A program made the translations under genes and the position numbers. The notes under the pieces are model-generated. The model worked only from the letters and a program-made list of their open reading frames with translations. It did no database searches and was not told the DNA's origin. From NCBI GenBank assembly GCA_934463425.1, contig CAKSJP010000011.1:1-64000 (forward strand): a stretch of 64,000 bases of DNA, read 5' to 3'. Below, in pieces: positions 33,774 to 40,851 of the stretch. Numbering within the stretch: the first letter of the stretch is position 1; each line of letters opens with the position of its first letter. The DNA comes from an uncultured Ruminococcus sp. (GTDB lineage: Bacteria > Bacillota > Clostridia > Oscillospirales > Ruminococcaceae).

Positions 33774-33896
33774 TGAATCTGCCGTCACCACAGGGGTGAC
33801 GAGCTCCCGGTTCGGGAGTGACACTACATCTTCGTATGACACAACAATGAAATAACAGCATTGTTCCTCGCGGCGTTACGTCTGCGGGGATTTTTG
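33774..33896 (+). ncRNA. Candidate structured RNA of about 120 nt downstream of the C39-like gene
   Basis: A promoter-like pair TTGAAC (33740-33745), 16 bases, TATAAC (33762-33767) begins 4 bases after the C39-like stop. Downstream five stem-loops follow each other closely: CGTCACC/GGTGACG (33783-33801), CTCCC/GGGAG (33804-33818), CAT/ATG inside GTG/CAC (33818-33842), AACAATG/CATTGTT (33842-33864), and a GC-rich terminator stem followed by TTTTT (about 33866-33895). No ORF or ribosome site is present. It could instead be an elaborate 3' UTR of the C39-like mRNA. No known RNA family was recognised. Confidence 0.45.
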
Positions 33897-33912
33897 TTTG
33901 TGCGGTATTGCC
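33897..33912. repeat. Solo terminal repeat of the MITE family
   Basis: TTTGTGCGGTATTGCC is identical to the inner-to-outer sequence of the right end of the element at 10076-10247. No matching left end was found nearby. It sits directly after the terminator of the candidate RNA. The rest of the gap to 34131 holds an imperfect CTGTCC/GGACAG palindrome and the oad terminator. Confidence 0.65.
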
Positions 33913-34037
33913 TTTGTCCTGCTGCCGCAAAGTCCAGGACAGAAAAGATTGCCTTTTATAGTGCATCGCTCAGGATGGGCAGAATCGTCTCTGTCAGCGC
34001 TTCTGCATGTCAGCCGTGTCTTTTCCCTGCCCATAAC

Positions 34038-34083
34038 AAAATCGCCCGATACAAGCCATATCATGCTTGTATCGGGCGATTTT
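34038..34083. terminator. Terminator of the oad operon
   Basis: AAAATCGCCCGATACAAGC pairs perfectly with its reverse complement around an 8-base loop. It can act on both strands; oadB ends 49 bases away on the minus strand. Confidence 0.92.
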
Positions 34084-34131
34084 CTGAAAGCCTATTTCAT
34101 ATGGATGATACGAAACAGCCTTTGCGGTATT

Positions 34132-35358
34132 TTACTTAAACACTGCCAGCAGGAAACCAGCTGCAATTGCAGAGCCGATAACGCCTGCTACGTTCGGACC
34201 CATTGCATGCATCAGCAGGAAGTTGGACGGATTTGCCTTCTGGCCAACCTTCTGGGAAACACGGGCAGCCATCGGCACTGCGGATACACCAGCAGAACCG
34301 ATCAGCGGATTGACCTTACCGCCGCTGACGATATACATCACCTTGCCGCCCAGCAGACCGCCGACTGTAGAGAAGCAGAATGCCAGCAGACCCAGAACCA
34401 CGATCTTCAGGGTGTCCAGTGTCAGGAACGAAGATGCAACAGTAGTTGCACCAACGGAGATGCCCAGGAATACGGTAACGATGTTCATCAGCGCATTCTG
34501 TACGGTGTCGGACAGACGCTCTGTCACGCCGCATTCCCGCCACAGGTTACCCAGCATCAGGCAGCCGATCAGCGGAGCGGTGGACGGCAGCAGCAGGATA
34601 ACCACCAGAGAAACCACGATCGGGAAGATGATCTTCTCGGTCTTGGAAACCTGACGGGTCATTTCCATCTTGACTTTCCGTTCCTTTTCGGTAGTCAGCA
34701 GCTTCATCAGAGGCGGCTGGATCATGGGGATCAGCGCCATATAGGAGTATGCTGCAATGGCGATCGGTCCCAGGAGTTCCGGAGCCAGCTTACTGGTCAG
34801 GAAGATCGCTGTCGGGCCGTCTGCACCGCCGATAATACCGATGGATGCTGCCTGATTGCCGTCAAAGCCCAGACAAACCGCACCAAAGAACGCCAGGAAA
34901 ACACCCATCTGTGCCGCTGCACCCAGCAGCAGATTCTTCGGACTGGACAGCAGCGGACCAAAGTCGGTCATAGCACCGATGCCCAGGAAGATCAGGGACG
35001 GATACAGACCGGACTTGACACCAATATAAAGGATATCCAGCAGGCCGCCGTTTGCCATAATATGTCCGTAGCTGTGATAATACTCGCCGCCTTCTTTCAG
35101 GAACTCGCTCCACAGCTCCGGATGGTACAGCGCATTCGCAGAGCTTGCGCCGTCTACAAAGAAGTTGGAGACATTGACCAGCAGACAGCCGAAAGCGATG
35201 CCTACCAGCAGCAGCGGTTCAAACTGCTTTTTGATGCCCAGATACAGCAGCAGACAGGAGACTGCGATCATAACCAGGTTCTTCCAGCCGCCGTCGGCGA
35301 AAAAGCTGACGAAGCCGGAGTCATTCAGCAGGTTCTGAAGGGTTTCAAGCATGTTCAT
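34132..35358 (-). CDS. oadB: Na+-pumping oxaloacetate decarboxylase, beta subunit
   Basis: The membrane subunit that decarboxylates carboxybiotin and exports Na+. The 408-residue product has 9-11 hydrophobic helices and the family signatures GGADGPTAIFLTSKL (with the Asp essential for Na+ transport) and GNLWRECGVTERLSDT. The end reads MHAMGPNVAGVIGSAIAAG. It is the last gene of oadA-oadG-biotin carrier-oadB. The operon would remove CO2 from oxaloacetate to give pyruvate plus a sodium gradient. Methylmalonyl-CoA or glutaconyl-CoA decarboxylases share this subunit; the pyruvate-type alpha subunit upstream points to oxaloacetate. Confidence 0.93.
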   Translation of the reverse strand: MNMLETLQNLLNDSGFVSFFADGGWKNLVMIAVSCLLLYLGIKKQFEPLLLVGIAFGCLLVNVSNFFVDGASSANALYHPELWSEFLKEGGEYYHSYGHIMANGGLLDILYIGVKSGLYPSLIFLGIGAMTDFGPLLSSPKNLLLGAAAQMGVFLAFFGAVCLGFDGNQAASIGIIGGADGPTAIFLTSKLAPELLGPIAIAAYSYMALIPMIQPPLMKLLTTEKERKVKMEMTRQVSKTEKIIFPIVVSLVVILLLPSTAPLIGCLMLGNLWRECGVTERLSDTVQNALMNIVTVFLGISVGATTVASSFLTLDTLKIVVLGLLAFCFSTVGGLLGGKVMYIVSGGKVNPLIGSAGVSAVPMAARVSQKVGQKANPSNFLLMHAMGPNVAGVIGSAIAAGFLLAVFK

Positions 35359-35371
35359 GAATACCCCTCCT

Positions 35372-35767
35372 TTACGCCAGTACGATCAGCGGAGAGCCTG
35401 TTTCTACGGTAGTACCCTTGGAGACAACGACCTGTGCAACTGTGCCGTCGTGGGGTGCCAGGATCTCGTTTTCCATTTTCATTGCTTCCAGAACAACCAG
35501 CAGCTGACCTGCCTTGATCTGTTCGCCCTCCTTGACCTCAACGCGAAGGATGTTGCCGGGCATCGGGGAATTTACCGGTTCGCCTGCCTTCAGGTCTACC
35601 TTAGCTGCCGGAGCCGGAGCGGGCGCAGCGGCAGCCGGAGCAGCTTCTGCGGCAGGGGCAGCTGCCGGAGCCGGAGCGCAGGCTTCATATTCGTCCAGCA
35701 GGACAGCCTTTCCTGCCTCGACCTCTACTTCATATACTTTGTTATTCAGCGTAACTTTATACTTCAT
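35372..35767 (-). CDS. Biotin carboxyl carrier subunit of the decarboxylase
   Basis: The 131-residue protein (start at MKYKVTLNNKVYEVEVEAG) has a short N-terminal beta domain, a long Ala/Pro hinge (about 32-58) and a C-terminal biotinyl domain with the biotin-accepting lysine in LEAMKMENEI near residue 97. The swinging biotin carries CO2 from the alpha to the beta subunit. It overlaps the preceding oadG by 11 bases and precedes oadB by 13 bases, indicating tight coupling. An in-frame upstream extension is excluded because it lies inside oadG. Confidence 0.93.
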   Translation of the reverse strand: MKYKVTLNNKVYEVEVEAGKAVLLDEYEACAPAPAAAPAAEAAPAAAAPAPAPAAKVDLKAGEPVNSPMPGNILRVEVKEGEQIKAGQLLVVLEAMKMENEILAPHDGTVAQVVVSKGTTVETGSPLIVLA

Positions 35768-36134
35768 CCTCTTTGACCTCCTTGATCGACACGAAGCGCA
35801 GTTCATTCAAAGGTGTGTTCAGCTTGTCAGCAACGATCGCCATGATCATGGCTGCTTCCTTATCCGGTACATCAAACCGCTTGATATGACCGGCAGAACC
35901 CGGTGCAAGAGGCTTTTCCGGCTCTGCTGCCGACGCTGCTGCCGGAGCAGCAGCCTTTTCCGCAGCTTTCAGCGCTTCCGCTTTCTTTGCCTTTGACTTG
36001 AACACTGCACCCATAATATACAGTACCAGCATCAGCAGGAGCAGTCCGACGAAAACGACAACATAACCGAAAATGGCGGTTACGCCTGCCTCGCCGATGC
36101 CCATATCTGCTGCACTCATTACATTCAGTGGCAT
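35757..36134 (-). CDS. oadG: Decarboxylase gamma subunit (OadG family)
   Basis: The 125-residue protein has one membrane helix (about 20-45, IFGYVVVFVGLLLLMLVLYIMG), a Lys/Ala-rich hinge and a C-terminal soluble domain (EAAMIMAIVADKLNTPLNELRFVSI). OadG anchors and assembles the alpha and beta subunits. It lies between oadA and the biotin carrier. Confidence 0.85.
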   Translation of the reverse strand: MPLNVMSAADMGIGEAGVTAIFGYVVVFVGLLLLMLVLYIMGAVFKSKAKKAEALKAAEKAAAPAAASAAEPEKPLAPGSAGHIKRFDVPDKEAAMIMAIVADKLNTPLNELRFVSIKEVKEDEV

Positions 36135-36146
36135 AGCTGTTCCTCC

Positions 36147-37547
36147 TTACATGGCCTCGATGGTATAAACGGCCTCGTTCTCCTCCTGTGCCTTCCGGTT
36201 TTCCAGGAACTTCATGGTCTGATCCGGATAGCAGATATAGCTCATGATATCCTCTTCCGAACGCGCCAGATCGCCCAGTGCCTTCTTGGCATCTTCAAAT
36301 TCCTGACCGGTGCGCTTCTGATCCTCGATGCGGCAGTCTACCGGCTTGCCGCCCTCGCCCAGAACCTTCTTCTGGAGCGCTTCGCTGACCGGAGCCGGCG
36401 CGATACCGTATTCACCCTTGATATAGTTCTGGATCTCCTTGGAGATCTGGCGATAGCGCTCGCCCACCAGAACGTTGGTAACTGCCTGGTTGCCCACCAT
36501 CTGAGACAGCGGTGTTACCAGCGGCGGATAACCCATATCGGCACGAACCTGCGGGATCTCTGCCAGAGCAGCGTCAAACTTGTCCATTGCCTTCATATCG
36601 GTGAGGTTTGCGATCATGTTGGACAGCATACCGCCCGGAACCTTGTAAACCAGTGCCTGTGCGTCTGTTCCCAGGCTCTTGGGGTTGATCTGACCGTTGT
36701 CGATATACTTCTGCTTGATAGGCTTGAAGTAGTCATTGACCTCATTGAGCAGCTTTTCGTCCAGACCAGTCTCAATGCCGTACTGCTGGCAGGCATAGAA
36801 CATGGTCTCGGTGGACGGCTGAGAAGTACCGCCGGAGAAGCAGGAGGTTGCAGTATCGATGACGTCGATGCCGGACTCGATCGCCTTGGTCAGCGTCATA
36901 TACGCCATACCGGTGGTGCTGTGGGTGTGGAGGATCAGCGGCATGTCGCCGACAGCATCCTTGATGCCCTTGATGAGGTGCTCTGCCTCATACGGGGTCA
37001 TGGTGCCTGCCATATCCTTCAGACAGATGGTCTGGAAGCCCATGCGCTTGAGCTCCTTGCACATTTCCACATACTTTTCTACGGTGTGCACCGGGCTCTG
37101 GGTATAGCAGATGCAGCCGGATGCAATGGTATTCTTGGTAGCATACTTCATGGTAGCGTTCAGCGCGGTCTCGCAGTTGCGGAAGTCATTGAGCGCATCG
37201 AAGATACGGATGATGTCGATGCCGTTCTTGATAGAGAGTTCGATGAACTTTTCCACAACGTCATCATGATAGTGCTTATATCCCAACAGATTCTGTCCGC
37301 GCAGCAGCATCTGCAGCTTATTGTTGGGCAGGTTCTTCCGCAGCTTCCGCAGGCGTTCCCACGGATCTTCGTTCAGATACCGCAAACAGGAGTCAAATGT
37401 TGCACCGCCCCAGCACTCAATGGAATAGTAGCCTGCCTTATCCATAACCGGCAGGATGTCTGCATAGTCCGCATAGGGCAGACGCGTTGCCATGAGAGAC
37501 TGGTTTGCATCACGCAAAACGGTTTCTGTAAACTGTACTTTTCTCAT
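36147..37547 (-). CDS. oadA: Oxaloacetate decarboxylase alpha subunit (carboxyltransferase)
   Basis: The start at MRKVQFTETVLRDANQS (GAGGAGG upstream) trims a long in-frame leader. The 466-residue protein is a pyruvate/oxaloacetate carboxyltransferase TIM barrel: TETVLRDANQSLMATR with the metal Asp, MLLRGQNLLGYKHY, the catalytic-lysine region CLKDMAGTMTPYEAE, and metal His in LILHTHSTTGMAY. The biotin domain is absent here and supplied by the separate carrier gene. It transfers the carboxyl group from oxaloacetate to biotin. It is first in the operon, with an extended -10 promoter at 37647-37656 and a leader of about 95 bases containing stem-loops. Confidence 0.94.
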   Translation of the reverse strand: MRKVQFTETVLRDANQSLMATRLPYADYADILPVMDKAGYYSIECWGGATFDSCLRYLNEDPWERLRKLRKNLPNNKLQMLLRGQNLLGYKHYHDDVVEKFIELSIKNGIDIIRIFDALNDFRNCETALNATMKYATKNTIASGCICYTQSPVHTVEKYVEMCKELKRMGFQTICLKDMAGTMTPYEAEHLIKGIKDAVGDMPLILHTHSTTGMAYMTLTKAIESGIDVIDTATSCFSGGTSQPSTETMFYACQQYGIETGLDEKLLNEVNDYFKPIKQKYIDNGQINPKSLGTDAQALVYKVPGGMLSNMIANLTDMKAMDKFDAALAEIPQVRADMGYPPLVTPLSQMVGNQAVTNVLVGERYRQISKEIQNYIKGEYGIAPAPVSEALQKKVLGEGGKPVDCRIEDQKRTGQEFEDAKKALGDLARSEEDIMSYICYPDQTMKFLENRKAQEENEAVYTIEAM

Positions 37548-37646
37548 ATAGAACCTCCTCGTCTTTCGACTGTTTTGTACCTGCTCCCGCAGGACCTTCG
37601 GCATACCGCCGTCCTTGAAAAGACACGGCATGACCTCAACATTCCT

Positions 37647-37656
37647 AGTATAGCAC
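37647..37656 (-). promoter_or_regulatory. Extended -10 promoter of the oad operon
   Basis: Minus strand TGTGCTATACT; weak TAGAAA at the -35 position. It is divergent from the TerB-BrxD-helicase promoter 200 bases away; nothing else is seen in this 416-base gap except the palindrome at 37897-37929. Confidence 0.55.
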
Positions 37657-37859
37657 AAAGTGATTTCTTTTTCTATAATTTTTCCAAAACTCTTTTCTTT
37701 CTTTTGTGTAAACGGTTTTTTTCCTTTGAGAACGAACCGGTTTTGGGGCGGCGGTCTGCCGGAGCTGCTTTGTCCCGTTCCTGTTTTGAAGCGCCTGTTT
37801 CCAGCATGCACAAACCGATTTTTGCCGCCGTTCTTTTTTTCATTTTTCCAGGATCCGGT

Positions 37860-37888
37860 TTGACTTTTCCACAGGAATGTGGTATATT
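37860..37888 (+). promoter_or_regulatory. Promoter of the TerB-BrxD-helicase unit
   Basis: TTGACT (37860-37865), 17 bases ending TGG, TATATT (37883-37888). Start expected near 37895, directly before the 33-bp palindrome. Confidence 0.75.
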
Positions 37889-37896
37889 GAAGTTAT

Positions 37897-37929
37897 GGCA
37901 ATCCCGCACAAAATTTGTGCGGCATTGCC
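37897..37929. mobile_element. 33-bp transposon-end palindrome with TTAT target duplication
   Basis: GGCAATCCCGCACAAA is followed by one base and TTTGTGCGGCATTGCC: two ends of the MITE family (10076-10247) back to back with one mismatch each. TTAT flanks both sides (37893-37896, 37930-37933). It lies at about +2 to +35 of the downstream mRNA, so the transcript would begin with a very stable hairpin. It may be a collapsed MITE (interior deleted) or a minimal mobile repeat. Confidence 0.75.
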
Positions 37930-37963
37930 TTATCGATATTTTTGCAGAAAGGAGACGGCTGCC

Positions 37964-39493
37964 ATGTCAGATATCATAGACCTGATCGCAGAGATCCTGG
38001 ACAATCCCAAGCTGAAAAGCACCTCAAAAAAACTGCAGAAAAAATACCAGGACGAACCGATCCTGCGCACAGCAGCGCAGATGATAAAACGTCTGCCGCA
38101 GCCGTTGGCGGATGCGAAAAAGATCGCATTCAGCCCATCCAAATACAACTATAATTTCCAGGAGCTGTTCTACCGGCAGGGCATGTTCCTGGCGGACTTC
38201 ACCGATGACTGCGCCGAGCGCGCCGAATTTTCCAAATATTACCCCACCTATCATGACATGACTGACAAGCAGCTCCGCACTTACTTCACCTGGCGCGCCA
38301 GCGTGCGCCGGGGCACTGTGGAAAAAGTATCCGCATCCTATGCTGTGGTGTATTGCTATGAGCTGCTCAATCAGATCGGCGTCCCCGACCCGGAGACGGG
38401 CTATACTATGCTGCTGCAGTTCCAGAAGGATTACAGCGCCGCTGCCCCCGAAAGCACATCTGCTTTCTTTTATTTTTCCCTCTGGATCCATGATTATGTG
38501 ATCCGCTATGGTCTGAGTCCGGCGCTTCTCCCGGAAAGCAACGGCACAGCGTCTGCATTGGGCGGCGCTCTGCCGGTTTTGGCTGCGCCGGACACACATA
38601 CCCCGGAAGCCGTCACCGAAGCGCTGACCGCCGTCTCCCGATACACGCTCCCGCGCTCCCGCTTTTTCCGGGAAAATACTGTACTGATGCAGGAGGCAGT
38701 GTTCCGCTGCTTCTGCGCCGTCAGCGCATATTTTAAAAAGCGGAAGGAAAAGCCCTATCTGGAATATCTCTTTGGGAAAAAGAAAACGCTCCCCTATCAT
38801 CTGTTCGGAAATGCCGTTTATTTTGAAAAAGAACCGAATCTGGAAGCGGATTATGTCATCAGCCCATATCAAGCATATCACTGCCGCCGCGGAATCTGGT
38901 ACTGTGAGCGCTATTTTGACAGCGAAAAGGGCACTTCCCGGGTGGGAGACCTCTTAAAAGCCATTGACCAGAAGCTGCGGCTTCTGACAGGCTATGCCCA
39001 TCCGCTGAAAGAACCGGAGCTGCCCAAATACATCCAGAAGCTGCTGGACAATGAGCTGGAAGCGCTTCTGGAGGAACAGCGCCGCGCCGCAGAGCCCGAG
39101 CCGGCCAAGATCGAGTTTGACCTTTCCCAGCTGCAGACCATCCGCCGGGCGGCAGATACCACACGGGACAAGCTGCTGGTGGAGGAGGAAGCGCCGGAAG
39201 CCGAAGCGGTTTTCCCGGATGCACCGGAAACCGCGCCGCCCGCACCAGAACCGGAACACGCCGGCGCACCGGACAGCCGGCTCAGCGAGACCGAAACCGC
39301 ATTTCTGCGCTGCCTCCTGGAGAAAAAGCCCTATGCCGAGCTGCTCCGGAAGAACGGCGTGATGCTGTCGGTTTTGGTAGATCGCATCAACGAAGCACTG
39401 TTTGACGATTTCAGCGATACGGTGATCCTCTTCGACGGCGACACACCGGAGCTGATCGAGGATTACGCCGAGGACATTGCAGCGATGCTGTAA
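37964..39493 (+). CDS. TerB-N/TerB-C domain protein of a BREX-like ATPase-helicase unit
   Basis: The 509-residue product starts at MSDIIDLIAEILDNPK after AAAGGAG. Residues about 60-230 show the TerB-N signature (YYPTYHDMTDKQLRTYFTWR, YAVVYCYELLNQIG). The C-terminal part from about 330, including an acidic Pro/Ala linker, resembles TerB-C (LSETETAFLRCLLEKKPYAEL, VLVDRINEALFDDFSDTVIL). No core TerB domain was recognised. Such proteins have been linked computationally to tellurite-type stress and DNA-processing neighbourhoods. Here it is first of three genes, 21 bases before a BrxD-like ATPase, suggesting an accessory or sensor role for the ATPase and helicase. It is GC-rich like the chromosome, so it is not a recent arrival. 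Confidence 0.7.
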   Translation: MSDIIDLIAEILDNPKLKSTSKKLQKKYQDEPILRTAAQMIKRLPQPLADAKKIAFSPSKYNYNFQELFYRQGMFLADFTDDCAERAEFSKYYPTYHDMTDKQLRTYFTWRASVRRGTVEKVSASYAVVYCYELLNQIGVPDPETGYTMLLQFQKDYSAAAPESTSAFFYFSLWIHDYVIRYGLSPALLPESNGTASALGGALPVLAAPDTHTPEAVTEALTAVSRYTLPRSRFFRENTVLMQEAVFRCFCAVSAYFKKRKEKPYLEYLFGKKKTLPYHLFGNAVYFEKEPNLEADYVISPYQAYHCRRGIWYCERYFDSEKGTSRVGDLLKAIDQKLRLLTGYAHPLKEPELPKYIQKLLDNELEALLEEQRRAAEPEPAKIEFDLSQLQTIRRAADTTRDKLLVEEEAPEAEAVFPDAPETAPPAPEPEHAGAPDSRLSETETAFLRCLLEKKPYAELLRKNGVMLSVLVDRINEALFDDFSDTVILFDGDTPELIEDYAEDIAAML

Positions 39494-39514
39494 GCATCAG
39501 TTCAGAAAGGAACA

Positions 39515-40840
39515 ATGACTATGAAAATACCAAAACGAATCGCATCTGCGGTCATCAATTCGCTGAAAGGCGGCGTCGTTCCGCGCATCGGGCTGCCTTA
39601 TATCACTGTCGGCAGAGAACAGGAGATCGACGCACTGCTCCATGATGTGGATATCATCGCAGACGGCGGCGCATCGTTCCGGTTTATCGTGGGCAAATAC
39701 GGCAGCGGCAAGAGCTTTCTGCTTCAGACCATCCGCAGCTATGTCATGGACCGGAACTTTGTGGTAGTGGATGCCGACCTCTCCCCGGAGCGGCGCCTGC
39801 AGGGCACAAAGGGACAGGGACTGGCGACCTATAAGGAACTGATCCGCAATATGTCCACCAAAACCAGACCAGACGGCGGCGCGCTGACGCTGATCCTCGA
39901 CCGCTGGATCAGCAACGTCCAGAGCGAGACCGCAGCGGAATCCGGGCTTTCCACAGAAGATCCCCAATTTCAAACAGCTGTGACGCGAAAGATCTACGAG
40001 GTCATCGGCGCGCTCCACGAAATGGTGCACGGCTTCGACTTCGCCAAGCTGCTGACACTCTATTATAATGCCTACTGGGACGGCGACGATGAAAGCAAGG
40101 CGAAGGTGGTCAAGTGGTTCCGGGGCGAATACACCACCAAGACCGAAGCCAAGTCCGAGCTGGGCGTAAACATCATCATCGGCGATGACGACTGGTACGA
40201 GTACATCAAGCTGTTCGCCATGTTCCTGAAAAAGGCAGGCTACAGCGGCATGCTGGTGCTCATCGACGAGCTGGTGAACATCTATAAAGTCCCCAACAGC
40301 ATCACCCGGCAGTACAACTATGAGAAGATCCTCACCATGTACAACGACACCCTGCAGGGAAAGGCGCAGTATCTGGGCATCATCATGGGCGGCACGCCCC
40401 AGTGCATCGAGGATACCCGGCGGGGCGTGTACAGCTATGAGGCGCTGCGCTCCCGGCTGGCAGAAGGCCGCTTCGGACGCGAGGGCGTAAAAGATATGCT
40501 CGCCCCGGTGATCCATCTGACGGCGCTGACCAACGAGGAACTATTGGTGCTGACCGAAAAGCTGACGGATATCCATGCCCAGCTGTTCGGCTATACACCC
40601 ACACTGACCCAGGAGGAACGCATCCAGTTTTTGCAGATCGAGTTCGGGCGCATCGGCGCGGACTCCCACATCACGCCCCGTGAAGTGATCCGGGACTTTA
40701 TCGAGCTGCTGGATATTGTCTATCAGAATCCGCAGCTGAACGTCTCCGAGCTGCTGCAGTCCGACCGTTTTTCCTACGCCAAGGCACAGCCGGAGGGCGA
40801 CAGCGAAGTCGCGCCGGAATTTGCCGAGTTTGACATTTAA
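39515..40840 (+). CDS. BrxD-like ATP-binding protein (DUF2791 family)
   Basis: The 441-residue P-loop ATPase has Walker A IVGKYGSGKSFLLQT near residue 65 and Walker B GMLVLIDELVNIYK near 250. It also has the DUF2791/BrxD-type segments RRLQGTKGQGLATYKELIRN, IIMGGTPQCIEDTRRGVYSYEALRSRL and ITPREVIRDFIELLD. BrxD is the ATPase of type 2 and related BREX phage-defence loci and usually lies beside the BrxHI helicase, as here. An AAAGGA precedes two in-frame ATGs (39515 and 39521); either may be used. The next gene starts 11 bases later, so the three form one operon. No pglX, pglZ, pglW or brxA homologue is nearby. Confidence 0.85.
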   Translation: MTMKIPKRIASAVINSLKGGVVPRIGLPYITVGREQEIDALLHDVDIIADGGASFRFIVGKYGSGKSFLLQTIRSYVMDRNFVVVDADLSPERRLQGTKGQGLATYKELIRNMSTKTRPDGGALTLILDRWISNVQSETAAESGLSTEDPQFQTAVTRKIYEVIGALHEMVHGFDFAKLLTLYYNAYWDGDDESKAKVVKWFRGEYTTKTEAKSELGVNIIIGDDDWYEYIKLFAMFLKKAGYSGMLVLIDELVNIYKVPNSITRQYNYEKILTMYNDTLQGKAQYLGIIMGGTPQCIEDTRRGVYSYEALRSRLAEGRFGREGVKDMLAPVIHLTALTNEELLVLTEKLTDIHAQLFGYTPTLTQEERIQFLQIEFGRIGADSHITPREVIRDFIELLDIVYQNPQLNVSELLQSDRFSYAKAQPEGDSEVAPEFAEFDI

Positions 40841-40851
40841 GAGGTTTCCCC

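Noticed and set aside
33780-33900. CRISPR array
   Set aside because: The hairpins are all different and there are no equal-length repeats or spacers; no cas genes are in the window.
32167-33966. 599-codon frame antisense to the C39-like gene
   Set aside because: The periodic wall-binding repeats keep the opposite frame open; no start signal, no recognisable fold.
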